From NCBI GenBank assembly GCA_012934845.2, contig WNNJ02001361.1, positions 1-64,000 of the forward strand: a stretch of 64,000 nucleotides of DNA. The letters run 5' to 3'. Made by a program: the position numbers and the translations under genes. Shown in pieces: positions 30,740 through 43,057 of this stretch; the stretch's first letter is position 1; the number at the start of each line of letters is the position of its first letter. The DNA is from Pomphorhynchus laevis. Taxonomy: Eukaryota > Acanthocephala > Palaeacanthocephala > Echinorhynchida > Pomphorhynchidae. The notes below the pieces were generated by a model. The model searched no databases and was not told where the DNA came from. It saw nothing but the letters and a program-made list of their open reading frames with translations.

Positions 30740-31998
30740 GAATTTTAGCTCACAGATTCAATCAAGTTAAATTATTTTGTAAACGTTCATCAAATTAACA
30801 TAAAACCACAGTACCTTAAATCTGTATGATTTGTAATAAATTACGTAAAACAACAAAGAAAAATGTTGTCCCGTTTTTTGTATTTCAGTTGTTGAGAAAA
30901 TGGTGTAATGAAGAATCCATCGTTCACTATACTATTTTAATTCTTAGTTTATGTTATATCTTAATGATAATTACCAAACACCACGTATTTTATGGTTGTT
31001 TTGTATTTATTTTGTATTTGTTTTGTAAAATATAAAATAAATCCGAAGTCGTAAATGACATTTAACTGTGTAGCTACTTTGAAATCAATTTTCAAATCTT
31101 AAAGAGTAGTTTTCACATGTTTCAATACACTTTTTATTGAGTTAATATTTATAATAAAGGTAGAACTACCCAGTCATATTTAAGAATAAGCTTTATATAT
31201 TAATCACACCCTGAAATAATACACACCAGTTCTTACCTGTATAATATCTTTAAACAATTCACAATATTTATCAACGATATTTTGTTTGATAACGCTTGTA
31301 ATGTCGTTTTGTATTTTGATTTATCACGGCTATTTATATAAATTAACTTTTTATTTTTCGTCACTTGGTTAACAGTGATTAAGTGAAAAAGTGAATTATT
31401 ATATCATATGAAGACAACATTTTCATATAAATATAATGATTAACTAATTTAATTAATGACTAATGTTTTTATCTTATAAAGGCAGTAGCACTTATCTTTA
31501 AAAAACGACTTTGAAAGAAAAATATAAAGAAGCAAATTACAAAATAGTTTCTTGAAGTGCGGGTTTTTGATCGTGTTGTATCACGATAAATTATGATAAG
31601 GATGATTTTAAAATTATTTAAATGGTTACAAAATATACCAGTTGTATTAGATTACATCGCATGGGAAAGTTTAATTAATTTCTTTTGATTTGTAAATGTT
31701 ACAAGATTACAACAAAAATTATTATGCAAAAAGATTTCCTAAACTATTAAATTGGATTATTTTCAAAATATAAAATACAATGTCACACCTTAAATAATGT
31801 TAAAGTCAGCGAATTTTGAATTGCTACCTATAAAACACTATATTAGCCATAACTAATATTCTAGCGACTACCTAGTTGCGTTTTAACAGAGTTGCGGTAT
31901 TTTGTACTATGCATAAATTAAAAAATGTTGACGTCATAATATTTTAATTTTATATAAATAAGATTTTTTTCTAAATTTCGTTTTTATTATATAACTTA
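30740..31998. other. AT-rich region, no gene seen
   Basis: One plus ORF (30826-31035, 69 codons) rich in Phe/Leu/Cys/Ile; no family recognised and probably chance. Confidence 0.4.
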
Positions 31999-31999
31999 C

Positions 32000-32280
32000 T
32001 AGTAGTGAAAGCTCGAATATATCTAAGATAAAAATTTGGAAAGATTATATATTAGATAAAATTAAAAATAAAATGAAAATAACAAACAATTATAAAAGTA
32101 ATGAGATAAAGTTAATAAAGATAGGTATAAAGAACTTACTAAATTAAAGGATAACTATATAATAACAACTATTGATAAAGCTAGTAATAACTTTGTCTTC
32201 ATATGCAAAAAGCTTTATTATGATATACTAATAAAAGAGGTTAATTCTAATGATTTAAATGTAAATCCAGCATATGACTA
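32000..32280 (+). mobile_element. Naiad copy 3, left part
   Basis: Starts inside the linker between endonuclease and RT (matching about 13600 of copy 2) and runs to 32277, where Naiad sequence stops in CATATGA and LINE sequence begins. Contains small indels around 32098-32130 that break the frame. Confidence 0.88.
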
Positions 32281-32776
32281 GCGAATAGCCACTATTGTTA
32301 CTATTCATAAGAAACGTGATAGGTCGAATCCCAATAACTATAGGCCGATTAGAAAAAAAGAGTCACGTAAGCAAGATCTTAGAGCGAATTGTGCATAGTA
32401 GAATAATTTCTCATTTAAACAAGTACAACCTTATAAGTTCTGCACAACATGGTTTTCGAAAAGGCAGATCTTGCCTATCAAATATTTTGTGTGCATGTGA
32501 GGCTTGGGTAGACTTGATTTCTACTGGGCACTGTGTCGATATTATATTCCTTGACTTTAGCCGGGCATTTGAACGAGTACCTCATTCACTACTAAACTAC
32601 GTATTGATTTCTTACGGCATTCACCTCAGTGTTGTTGGTTGGGTCAGTAATTTCCACAGTGATCGTCAATTTTATGTCCGTATTGGTGAAAGCCTATCTG
32701 ACCCTAGAGATTTGAATACCGGTGTTCCTCAAGGTACAGTGTTGGGACCTCTTTTATTAACAATTTTACAAGCCAC
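32281..32776 (+). pseudogene. LINE reverse transcriptase segment embedded in Naiad copy 3
   Basis: A 0.5-kb piece of a third LINE family (D): NPNNYRPI with a frame jump at about 32350, then VSKILERIVHSRIISHLNKY, QHGFRKGRSCLSNIL, DIIFLDFSRAFERVPHSLL (palm Asp), LNTGVPQGTVLGPLLL (motif B). It stops before the catalytic Asp pair. Neither a LINE 3' end nor a tail is present. Naiad sequence resumes at 32776 (TTAGAAACAATTATTAC) with 16 Naiad bases missing. Confidence 0.88.
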
Positions 32777-34165
32777 TTAGAAACAATTATTACAAGTCAC
32801 TGTTCTATAATGGATAAAAAGGGTATAAAGGTTGAATTAGATAATAAAACTATACCTATATTATATTGGAATCCAAAATTACATAAAAATCCAATAAAAC
32901 CTAGGTTCATATGTAGTGCGTTTAAATGTACATTAAAACCACTTTCTGTTTATATGAATAAAATACTTAAAGTAATTAAAGCACATTTTAAAAAATATTG
33001 CAAGGTAATCGAAATTAATACTGGTATAAAACACTATTTCAGTATTAATTCTACAAAAGAATTTTTAGAACAGACAAAAGGAATAAATTTTTAAAATATA
33101 AATACATACGATTTTAGTACGCTTTATACAAATCTAGATTTAGTAGATATTAAAGAAGCGTTAGTAAAATTAATTAATCTTATATTCGGAAAAAGATATA
33201 CATATATATGTTATAATAATTATAACGCCTATCTAACAAAAATTAAACCATCAAGTAAATATAAATATATGGATAAAATTGAATTAATAGAATCCTTAAA
33301 TATTTTGATAAATCAAAATTATTTAAAAGTAGGGACATCTATATTTAGACAAGTAAAAGGTGTTCCAGTGGGTGGTAATAGTAGCCGCAATTATAGCTGA
33401 CTTGTTTTTAAGCTTTATAGAATATGAATTTGTTCATAACTGTGTAAAAACTAAATCTAAACAATATAAATATATGAAATATATGTTTCGATACATTGAT
33501 GATATATGTGTATTTAATTCTAATAATTTTTATTCAATAAGTGAGCACATTTATCCAGAAAGCCTTATTCTTAACAAAACCAATATTAATGATAAAGAAG
33601 GTGTATATCTAGATATGAACATTAAATTAACATTAACTAAAACTACTATTAATTTATATCGTAAAGATGACATATTTAAATTTACAAGAAACATATTTTT
33701 GCATGAGCATTCATGCATACCATATAATATTAAATATAATACATTAAATAATGAAATTTTAAGAATTGCAACAATTTGTAATGATATTGGCTTTCTTCAA
33801 AATCATTTAAATAATTTAATAGATACATATTTTAAACTAGGTTACTATAAAAATAACATCAAGCAGAAAATAGTAAAATATATAAATCAACACAATAATA
33901 TAAAAATAAATTTAAACTCTTAAGTGGCAAATTTTTATGGATGGATAATAAATAATATACTTTGCATTAGAATAAGATACTAGATAGTTATTTTCAGAGG
34001 AAATACATCATTAGCATGTATTTGGCCCCGCTGCTATGTTGGGTAGAGGAGTTAGGGGCCGAAACCTGATAGCATAGCAGTTCCTCCTGATGACCTCTAA
34101 TTCTTATTCTGATACAACGTCTGTTATTTATTAGTCAATTCATAAAAATGACGTTTATTTTAAAT

Positions 34166-34196
<31 letters not shown>

Positions 34197-34330
34197 ACTT
34201 GATTAAAATTATAGAAAATCTAAAAACAATTATTAATTTTATTATTTAATTATTAAATTTTGATTTAGCATTATTATGTTTTGTTTATTTTATAATTATA
34301 TAACAATACGTCGACTCAGTTAGCTGATTT
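32776..34330 (+). mobile_element. Naiad copy 3, right part with 3' end
   Basis: Covers the RT and the whole 3' region to CGACTCAGTTAGCTGATTT. The eight bases missing in copies 1 and 2 are present (AGTGAGCACATTTATCC near 33540), so this copy shows the ancestral frame. RNA module at 34024-34105. Confidence 0.9.
32810..33923 (+). pseudogene. Naiad copy 3 RT, one nonsense and one frameshift
   Basis: 32810-33094 reads KGIKVELDNKTIPILYWNPK onward until a CAA-to-TAA change at 33092. The frame then continues to GVPVGG, where an extra G near 33386 shifts it. 33360-33923 carries YMFRYIDDICVFNSNNFYSI straight into SEHIYPESLIL and the full C-terminus. It gives the best view of how palm and thumb join in this family. 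Confidence 0.88.
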
Positions 34331-34394
34331 AATTTGCTCCCTACTGCTGATTGCATGTAGATAATTTCCTTAGTGAGAGTAAAACGCAAATGTA

Positions 34395-35310
34395 TTTCGT
34401 CAGCAAAAGTTCCCACTTTTTTTGTTGAATATAGGAGGTTGGGAGCATAAATTTCAACACACTAGAAAGAAAGTGACAGCAGTTAGATAAGAACATTGAA
34501 ACATTGTGTAAGTAAAAGAGCAGCAAATGACAACATCACAAATATAAAAGATAAATCAAATGACAATTAATACACTGCGTAAAGAGCAGAAGAATGATTA
34601 AAATTAACATTTAAATAGGCACAATTGCAACTCATACTGAAATAACTTTAGGTGCGTGTCCGATTCATTCCATTCAAAGGCATTGCTACCTTTACTCCGC
34701 AAGAACATTGCCTATTTTACAATATTAAGTTTCTTGTTGGCATTTCGACACAAGACCGGTTCCATCAAAATTAATTTAAGGGTCAATGGACGCCTCATGA
34801 TTATAGACTGCTAACGATGTGTTAGCCGTTTTAATATAACGACGGTGCTGTTCAACACGTGTATAAGTTGCTTACCGGTTTGACATATATATTTCAGATT
34901 ATAATCTGTTGTGATTGCCATAAGCATTATGGGGCATAATCATTAGTCTAAAATCATCGGGCAGCCACTGATCATTCAATTAATTTTGATGGAAACGATG
35001 TCTTGTGTCGGGATGCCAACAAGAAGCTTTGTGTTGTAAAAGAGGTATTGATCTTGCGGAGTAAGGGCATCAATGTCTTTGAATTGAATAAAGTAGATAC
35101 GCAGTTGAATTTACTGCAATATGATTTGCAATTATGCTAATTTTAATCATTATTCTGCTTTTTAAGTCATGTGTTGATATTTAGTCCAATTATCTTGTTT
35201 TAAATCTGATGTGTTGTCAGCTGTTGCTCTTTTATCTTCACAATGTTTCAATATTTTATCTAACCGCTATCACTTTAATGTAGTGTGCTGTATTTTTTAG
35301 TGTGTGTATT
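34395..35310. repeat. Long inverted repeat with about 400-bp arms
   Basis: Left arm about 34430-34830 and right arm about 34930-35300 are reverse complements at roughly 80% identity (for example GGAACCGGTCTTGTGTCGAAATGCC-like sequence in both, TTGCGGAGTAA, AGCAACAGCTGACAACAC). The centre (34840-34925) is unpaired. The segment TTGATGGAA...CTTGTGTCGAAATG has the look of a PLE terminal motif. No ORF is conserved between the arms. Confidence 0.75.
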
Positions 35311-36164
35311 TTATTTTGAATTTACAAATATTGTATCTTAAAGAAATTTGTATGCGACGAGCGAAAAATTATGTTATTTGATTCAATAAATGGTCCCAAC
35401 CTTTATATCTTCAACAAATATATTTGTGAAGACTGGATAGATTAAAACCTTACGAGTACCCCCTTACATTATACCTTTAAGTTTGCATGTTTATATACAA
35501 TATGTACTTAATATTTTTAACTCAACATTTATTTTTATCTGTAGAGCTATAATAAATCTGCTTAACAAGTAGTAAGTCATAAAATTTTGAGTTCAATATC
35601 AGATATATAAACGAACATGCCACAGTGATTGTTATTGCGTCATTACACTGATTGACTGTATACGCTTACATCGATGGCCGATACACGATGGAATAAAAGG
35701 CTGTGTAACCTACAATAAATAAATTTACTATGAATTATATACTTTAACTTCATTGTACTTTTGTCATGGAGCATATCGTTTATCTTGAATTGGTTATATT
35801 TTATTGGGTAATCGATTGTAAAACTTCACTTTTAAATTAAGGGAATAAAGCACGATAAAAAATCGTTTCTATCTAAGCATTAATATTTATTATTAGCCCA
35901 ATATATTAGTAAAGATTAATGAAAATAAATCGGAAATAAAACGTGCTTTAGTTTTTCAAATTCTCTATTTTTCTCCAAAGCCAACAAACGTCACTTAAAC
36001 ATAATCAATTTGTAAACACCAAACCCAAAACAAAAGTCAAATTCGATAATGATACAACAATTGATCCTTGAATTGGACACTAGTTCATCAGTTTCGTCTC
36101 GCTTGTTGATATATCTGCTGACATTTTCCATTGAACATCAGGTCATACAAGTACATATAGAGAA
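35311..36164. other. AT-rich region, no gene seen
   Basis: No motif recognised. Confidence 0.4.
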
Positions 36165-36808
36165 ACTTGCGTCGTAGCGTGGAAAAGGGAACTAAGCATG
36201 TATCTTAACATTAATGATATCGACAGTACTAAATATATTTGACAAAAAGTTAAATTATATTTCTCTCAAAGTTCTTAATTTTACTATATAATATGCTAAA
36301 GTTGTTTTTTTCGGAGTTCCCAAATTATTCTATCTAAACTAATTCGGTAAATTTCATACTTAATACAACACCCGTGTGCTACTTATGTTTTCTATTGGTT
36401 TCAAAAGTTATATTAAGGAATCCATTCGTTGTTCCGGTGGCATATTTCTTTCGTAAAACATCAACCCACTTGCACAAGTGGGTTGCGTCATAAACTTGCG
36501 TCATAGCGTGGAAAAGGGAACTAAGCATGTATCTTAACATTAATGATATCGACAGTACTAAATATATTTGACAAAAAGTTAAATTATATTTCTCTCAAAG
36601 TTCTTAATTTTACTATATAATATGCTAAAGTTGTTTTTTTCGGAGTTCCCAAATTATTCTATCTAAACTAATTCGGTAAATTTCATACTTAATACAACAC
36701 CCGTGTGCTACTTATGTTTTCTATTGGTTTCAAAAGTTATATTAAGGAATCCATTCGTTGTTCCGGTGGCATATTTCTTTCGTAAAACATCAACCCACTT
36801 GCACAAAA
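36165..36808. repeat. Direct tandem duplication, two units of about 315 bp
   Basis: Unit 1 about 36165-36475, unit 2 about 36493-36808, almost identical (one clear substitution, CGTCGTAG against CGTCATAG), so recent. The short spacer is GTGGGTTGCGTCATA-like. The right edge overlaps the end of the minus-strand ORF at 36737. Confidence 0.92.
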
Positions 36809-37021
36809 AGTTTTCATTATGTTGACCACTTTGTTCTTAGAAGCTAGCATATTCGCGCCTTTCATAAAGAATTGCTTAGCTAGACTCAGATCCTTAGTAA
36901 TCCCCAGATTATATAAGAAATGATTACCTAAAACACGGCAAGTATTAGTTTCGACTTTCTCAATCCACGTCTGATTTTCAAATATTTGTTCTTTCAATTT
37001 CCACAATACATAAATTTGCAC
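36737..37021 (-). CDS. Hypothetical ORF (94 codons), possible exon or pseudogene
   Basis: Open from 37021 (a GTG after an in-frame TAA) to the stop at 36737. The peptide looks protein-like: KEQIFENQTWIEKVETNTCR, NHFLYNLGITKDLSLAKQFF, NVMLASKN-like and CASGLMFYERNMPPEQRMDS. The same frame before the TAA also reads plausibly (LIEKKVKLIGLDLNE), so it may be a host gene with a nonsense change or one exon. The last 24 codons and the 3' flank are duplicated at 36412-36475. I do not recognise the family. Confidence 0.35.
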   Translation of the reverse strand: MQIYVLWKLKEQIFENQTWIEKVETNTCRVLGNHFLYNLGITKDLSLAKQFFMKGANMLASKNKVVNIMKTFCASGLMFYERNMPPEQRMDSLI

Positions 37022-37920
37022 TTATTCATTGAGGTCTAGTCCTATTAATTTTACTTTCTTCTCGATCAATTTAATCGTATATCTTGTAAAATTAGCTATT
37101 TTTTGTTCCTGTCTAAGAACTTCTTAGGCAGGAGCAAGAGAAGCATGCCTAAGAACTTCTTATGCAGGAGCATATACCCCTGTCTAAGAACTTTTGTCCT
37201 TATTAGCTTCCTTTTGAGTTTGATGGCCTGCAAATCAGGCATCTGATAATTATTTCTTTGATAAGACTAGGTATTAAATAGTCTTCCAATGCTTTAAATG
37301 ACGATTTTTGTTTTACACTATAAACACGACAAAGAAATCTAATGAGCAAATTAGATTTCAATCTTCCCGTTTATCTTTTTTGATGAAATATTGTATTGAT
37401 CGCAACCATAAAACTTTCAAAGTTCCAATATCTTCTATTTAAACATACATCGGAATATTTTAAATCATTGCTGTCGATGTTGAATAAATATGCTGTATTG
37501 ACGTTAGGTTTTTAGTTCAAAAAGTTTGATATAATCATTTGTGAATTTGACGTTGAAAAGGCAATCATTTTATAATATCCATTGTGTTTAATAAATTTAA
37601 ATATTTTCGTAACTTTTAAACAGCTTAATTCTTGCTAGGTCTTCTACTGTCTAATTTTGTCTTAATCCTCCATTTAGAAAAGTAAGCTTGATTATGGATT
37701 TCCTTCTAATTGGCATTAAGAAATCCTGAGAAAATAAAAGTAAAAGTACTTTCCCTTTATGCTCTCTTCCATATTGAAAACCCCTTTAGAATTAATTACC
37801 GCTTGATACGTTTCCTGCATTTCTCTGTATGCAGAAATGAACGCTTTCTGTAGCATTCCACATCTAATCTAATCAATCACGATAAATACCGTTACTATTT
37901 ACTGAAGCAAAGTAGTTGTT
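37022..37920. other. AT-rich region with short CTAAGAACTTCT repeats
   Basis: 37107-37196 holds three copies of a CCTGTCTAAGAACTTCT-type unit and their inverted partner (AGGCAGGAGCA). Otherwise nothing identified. Confidence 0.45.
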
Positions 37921-37942
37921 GCTAATTAACGGTTTCACATAT

Positions 37943-38310
37943 TTAACGATTTAGTTCATTTTTTATTTTTATTTTATTTTTTTGAGTACAGATTATAATA
38001 CAATAAGATAAGATTATAATACAATAAGATACAAAAATACTGATGAATAATATACACAATTGTATATCAACTGCGGCCAGGATTCTTCGTGATACTGCGC
38101 ACTCCGACTCGTCTTCCGTTGTCGCCGGTGAAGACAGGACACTTGACAGTTTGACTAGCTTCGGAATTTTTGTGTTGTTTTGGTCGGAGCTGGTGAGATT
38201 CGCTTTTGTCGTAGCTGGATCTTTTGCAAATCCGATTAGCCTCACGCTGCTGTGATTTAGCTGCTGCGATTTAGTTCATTCAGCCTCACACTGCTGCGAT
38301 TTAGTTCATT
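37943..38310 (-). mobile_element. Probable LINE 3' end or repeat fragment
   Basis: GC-richer than its flanks, on the minus strand open for 100 codons (KDPATTKANLTSSDQNNTKI, then SSPATTEDESECAVSRRIL), then a tail with two TATTGTATTATAATCTTATC units and A/T-rich runs, like a LINE 3' end. To the right are two units of CAGCCTCACACTGCTGCGATTTAGTTCATT. Family not recognised. Confidence 0.4.
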
Positions 38311-39150
38311 ATTACATTTGTGCTTAATTTCAATTATTCAACGAAATGTCATTTTACCAACACATGAAATGAACACGACAGTTTTCTTCAATATTTTCAA
38401 GCTGCTTGTACCAAGTGCTCTATTTTTCATATATACAATAGAACTACTCTCGTAGCAATAGAGACAATTAAATACTAATAAGTCATCTGGATTACTAGTT
38501 ACCTCTAATAATCACCTCCTTTGTGATGAACACCTGCATATAGAATTTAATAAAAGCTCATGCGCTTAGGAGCCATTATATTGTTTCATATATTGCCTAA
38601 TCGTTTAGTATCAATGTATGTAAAGATTCAACGTCAATCGTTACTTATATTATATTTGATAATAGCAGAATAATAAATGGCAAGCTAAACTTTACAGAAA
38701 GCATGAATCTAGGGTGTCGTATATGCATATAAGCTTCATGATGTATTTGAATCAATGACGTATATGACTAATAATAAAATATATGAAGGCTAGAAGTTCA
38801 TAGTATATTCATGCCAGGAGTTCCGGGTTGAAACGCGTGGTTATTTTCAATGAAACATTGCGAATACACAGAATGTGTAGGAGCGAATATTATTTCAAAA
38901 AAAGTCTTGGAATTATTACTTAGACGTGGTTATACATTCGATTTGCATGCTAACAATTAAAAAATCAAAGGCAACCGATAAACAAATTTCTCAATCATGA
39001 AAAAAGTTAAATGTTGACTAACTCTTTATTTATAGATTTGTTGAAAGAAGACAAGAGGTTTCTGTTCATAACAATTTATTCAACAAATGTTATTTTCATT
39101 GATACAATCTGGATAGATCTTACATCCATCCAGATTTAAAAGAAGTTCGA
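38311..39150. other. AT-rich region, no gene seen
   Basis: No motif recognised. Confidence 0.4.
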
Positions 39151-39154
39151 AACT

Positions 39155-39910
39155 TTATCGGCAGAATGGAAAAACTAAATCCGTACCTTAATACTATTTA
39201 TTTTTGGTACTTAATTAATACCAAAAATAAAATTTACAATTCGTTATATAATGACTTAAATGCTTACTTTGGTAAACCGATTAATAGTAAAAGCTTAAAT
39301 ACATCAAAGATAAACATTTGGAAAATTTATATATTAGATAAAATTAGAGAGAAAATTAAAATAACAAACAATTATAAAAGGAAAAATCAAATTAATAAAG
39401 ATATGTATACAGAACTTACTAAATTAAAGCATAACTATATAATAACAACAATTGATAAAGCTAGTAATAACTTTGTCTTCATATGCAAAAAGCTTTATTA
39501 TGATATACTGATAAAAGAAGTTAATTATAATTATTTAAATATAAACACTACATATGAATGTAGTGATTTAAGTTTAGAAACAGTGATTTAAGTTCATGCA
39601 TACCATATAATATAAAATATAATACATTAAATAATGAAATTTTAAGAATTGCAACAATTTGTAACGATATTGGTTTTTTTTTCAAAATCCTTTAAATAAT
39701 TTAATAGATACATATTTTAAACTAGGTTACTATAAAAATAACATCAAGCAGAAAATAGTAAAATATATAAATCAACACAATAATATTAAAAATAAATTTA
39801 AACTCTTAAGTGGCAAATTTTTATGGATGGATAATAAATAATATGCTTTGTATTAGAATAAAATACTATATGATTAAATTTAATCAGAGGAAATATGTCC
39901 TTAACACGTA
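39155..39910 (+). mobile_element. Naiad copy 4, internally deleted
   Basis: 39227-39592 matches the linker and RT entry (KIYNSLYNDLNAYFGKPINS, ITTIDKASNNFVFICKKLYY). At 39593 it jumps to the C-terminal codons (TTCATGCATACCATATAAT) and continues to 39910, in the middle of the RNA module (GGCCCTGCTGCTAT). The whole RT core is missing. AGTGATTTAAGTT occurs on both sides of the join (about 39562 and 39581). Confidence 0.85.
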
Positions 39911-39957
39911 TTTGGCCCTGCTGCTATTACAACATATTGTAATATTTATTAAACTCA

Positions 39958-40720
39958 AAGTAAATTCTTCATCAGTTTAACAATCATCATCAGCGTCGCG
40001 GCTGTAAGTAGAGTGTGTGCTATTACCTTCAGCCGGCTAACGATGATTAGCTCGCCACATAACATCGTCAGCAAACATTACCGATTTTTTGGTCGGTTCT
40101 TTCGTCCGTCTTGTTTGGTGCAATATTCGTCACCAGTACCGCAGTTCTTCACTAGAGCGCTCTTTAGAGGAAAGTTTTCATCGGCGTTGCTGTCGTCAAT
40201 AATAGATAGCAGAATATGCTGCCTCGCTAATTCTACTGCATAGCAATCCGCGAATTTGCCGACACAATTTATTCACTGCTGGTTGCGCAATTCAGTGTTT
40301 GGGATTTATGTGGTATCACGTCTACGACTGCGCCCTGTTCGCTATCTTGATCACTGCACTGCTCGTGCAATTGCTGATAGTATATGTCATCGAAGCCGAG
40401 CTTACCCTGCAAATCCTGAATATCAATAAATTTTATTGATGATATCATAATGTAGTCTTTGTACCTTCTTTCTTATAAACCCGATGTCTTCGCTAGTCTA
40501 GACTTCGCTGCGATTGGTGCAATATCCGCTGAAAGATTTGGAAACAGATCTGGTGCCTCTAACTTCGTTGGACCTGTGATTTATCGTCATATTGCTGATT
40601 TTTCATTGAACGATATAGATTTTAGATGGAACAAGAATGTTTTACCAAGAATAACCAAAACCCGGATTTTCATTACGAAAATTTTCGCATCGTTATGAAA
40701 TGTTTGATCGTTCTAGAATT
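39958..40720. other. GC-elevated island, unclassified repeat
   Basis: Clearly less AT-rich than everything around it. Minus strand 40260-40450 is open (SSIKFIDIQDLQGKLGFDD, CSDQDSEQGAVVDVIPHKSQ), and another frame at 40050-40215 reads LSIIDDSNADENFPLKSALV. Plus strand 40459-40698 is open too. Probably a decayed mobile element; no catalytic motif seen. Confidence 0.35.
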
Positions 40721-40981
40721 CATGCTACATATAATTCATTGATTTGTTTTATTGTTGTTGCAAAATATATCAAAACACGTTACTTACAGTTCACTGTGAT
40801 CTTACACATTTCCCGAACAACGCTTGCATAAATAAAAATGTTCGAGCTGCCGGTGTTAATGAGATCATCAATTTCTGATTATAAAGTTCTATTCTTTTTG
40901 TGGATCTTTTATGTTTTAGATTTACTGGAAAAAATGCTGAGGACAAACACTCTAAATATGTGGAAGTTAATTCATAAAATG

Positions 40982-41165
40982 TAGTCAATTCATAAAAATG
41001 ACGTTTATTTTAAATTTAAATTTTTTATTTTAACTTGATTTAAATTATAGAAAATCTAAAAACAATTATTAATATTATTATTTATTGAATTTTGATTTAG
41101 CATTATTATGTTTTGTTTAGTTTATAATTAAATTAAATATGTAGACTCAGTTAGCTGATTTGATT
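40982..41165 (+). mobile_element. Naiad 3'-tail fragment
   Basis: GTCAATTCATAAAAATGACG to GTTAGCTGATTTGATT, the last 180 bases of the element. Lacks the AT palindrome block of the elements at 21995 and 54108. Confidence 0.85.
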
Positions 41166-41169
41166 GGTA

Positions 41170-41450
41170 AAGATTTTGACGACGAACGGCATACCGATGC
41201 AAAATGACGTTGTTTACCTAAAAGGTAGCATAATCGTTGGCTGGGTAATCATATCGAGCATGACGATAGCGATTACAGGAAAACATTTTGCCTGCTTGTC
41301 ATCCGGTGATTGTGCCAAAGGCTTTACATGATACGATAGTTTGTCGACTGCTGACAACGTTAACTGATTTGGAGAAAGATCCAGTTGTAAGTATGGTAAG
41401 CGAAACCGGTCTAATTCCCTATTATGCAGATTCCAAAGCTTAAGCAAGTG
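41170..41450 (-). other. GC-elevated segment with an unrecognised minus ORF
   Basis: 41214-41447 reads LWNLHNRELDRFRLPYLQLD, then PNQLTLSAVDKLSYHVKPLA. It looks like coding sequence but belongs to no family I recognise; possibly a transposon remnant related to the island at 39958. Confidence 0.3.
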
Positions 41451-42700
41451 TCAACACATAATCTAGCCAGTTGGTTTTAGCTTATAATAACAACTGGCGA
41501 ATTTAAGATGATCCGATAACTTGTATAACCTAGCCAATAATATGTTCTTTTATATTTTCCGACACATTTACTTTTTAAAAATCGCATTCATCTGTTGAGC
41601 CCTCTAATTGACAAACGTATTAAGAATGCGCTGGCCCATCAGCTTGACGACCAAACATTGAGTTTGTATCTAACAAACAACGAATTAATGACTTGAGTAG
41701 TAACTCATCTAGCACATCCATCGCATTTTTTAAATGTCGTGCACTTAGCAATTGGTATGTATAACCGAATAGACAACAAATTCACTAGCAATGACAATTT
41801 TTGCTGAGTCGACAGATCTTATAGACATGCAACATAATAACAAAATCTCATTTTTCAAAGAGTTCATCCCTGAGGAACTGCATTACTATCAGAATCAATA
41901 GATAAGATCGGCGGCTGCAGATACTTCTATCAAATTTGTTATAATAAAGTGTGATGAAACTTAACATAAAAGCTTTATTATAACAAATCTAAGACACAAG
42001 ATCATGTTACATAGCAGACAAAGTTTATAATCAAATAATCAATACATGACACTATATAATATATAATCCAGGTTCACAAAATATAGAGTCTACCTGGATA
42101 GCGTTCAAACATTTTAGGACATGTTATCATAAAAATAATAAGAATGTATCAATTATATACAGAGGTGGCTAATCGCCAGAACTAACAATCTGAGCCATTA
42201 GTTGGTCTCGATATCGAACCGCCTCAATTATTCACACATCTAAGTTATGAGTTATATCCGGTATATACGAGATCTAGCCCACCCATAGAAACAGGATACT
42301 GATTTTATCAACCAAGAAATTGCAGGCTTGTTGGCCTTTGATATTATTGAATATTCAAACTCACACTAGCGCGCTCAAGTAATTATCACAATTATAGATT
42401 TGTTGAATAAAGCATGTAAATGTTTCTGTTTTTAACAAGGTCATAATGAAAACAAAAGATAAAACCCATGTTACTGCCTAGACTATCATGACGATATACG
42501 AAACATCGGACGCGATATTAGAAAGCAGGACAGTTAGCTGCACGATTATCTTAAACGCCGATAAAACCAATCACGATAGCCTTTATAACTAATAATAAGA
42601 TTAGCAATAATTTAGTAATGCATTATAGTAAAAAACAAACAGTAATTGAAAACTTAATCAACGCAGACAACGCGAAATCAATCTAAGCATTCTCACATAT
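41451..42700. other. AT-rich region with a 15-bp-stem hairpin
   Basis: Hairpin at 41936-41990: TTTGTTATAATAAAG and CTTTATTATAACAAAT around a loop of about 25 bases. No gene recognised. Confidence 0.5.
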
Positions 42701-42734
42701 AAATACGATAGATAAATATATCTATCGTATTGTG
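42701..42734. repeat. Perfect short palindrome
   Basis: AATACGATAGAT and ATCTATCGTATT with an AAATAT centre. Confidence 0.85.
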
Positions 42735-42907
42735 ATCAAGAAGATTACGTCCTTTATAAGTTCAACATTTGTAGATGATGCGAGTCTGAAACGTTTATAA
42801 GACAATCTAAGGGAAATAGTAATTATAAAACAATAATATATTGTCAATCCAAACGTAATTTGACGTTGATGTATAAACGCAAACAGAAAAGAAGATAACA
42901 GCAGGTC

Positions 42908-43052
42908 ATGTGTTTAGGCCTAATCAATTATCTACACGAGAAAAAAATTAAATAAAATGTTTACAACGTTTTGGTCTTTTGACCGAAACGTTGTAAAAAA
43001 TTATTTAAAAGAATTTGTCTCGTGTGGATAATTGATTATGCCTAAACACATA
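42908..43052. repeat. Palindromic PLE terminal repeat
   Basis: About 70-bp arms from TGTGTTTAGGC to GCCTAAACACA meet at GGTCTTTTGACC. Read outward from the centre each arm starts ACCGAAACGTTGTAAA. A PLE endonuclease fragment follows on the plus strand. Confidence 0.85.
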
Positions 43053-43057
43053 ATTAG

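Noticed and set aside
36075-36100. GAAACTGATGAAC on the minus strand as a hammerhead
   Set aside because: Core halves are fused without any stem between them; no complementary flanks.
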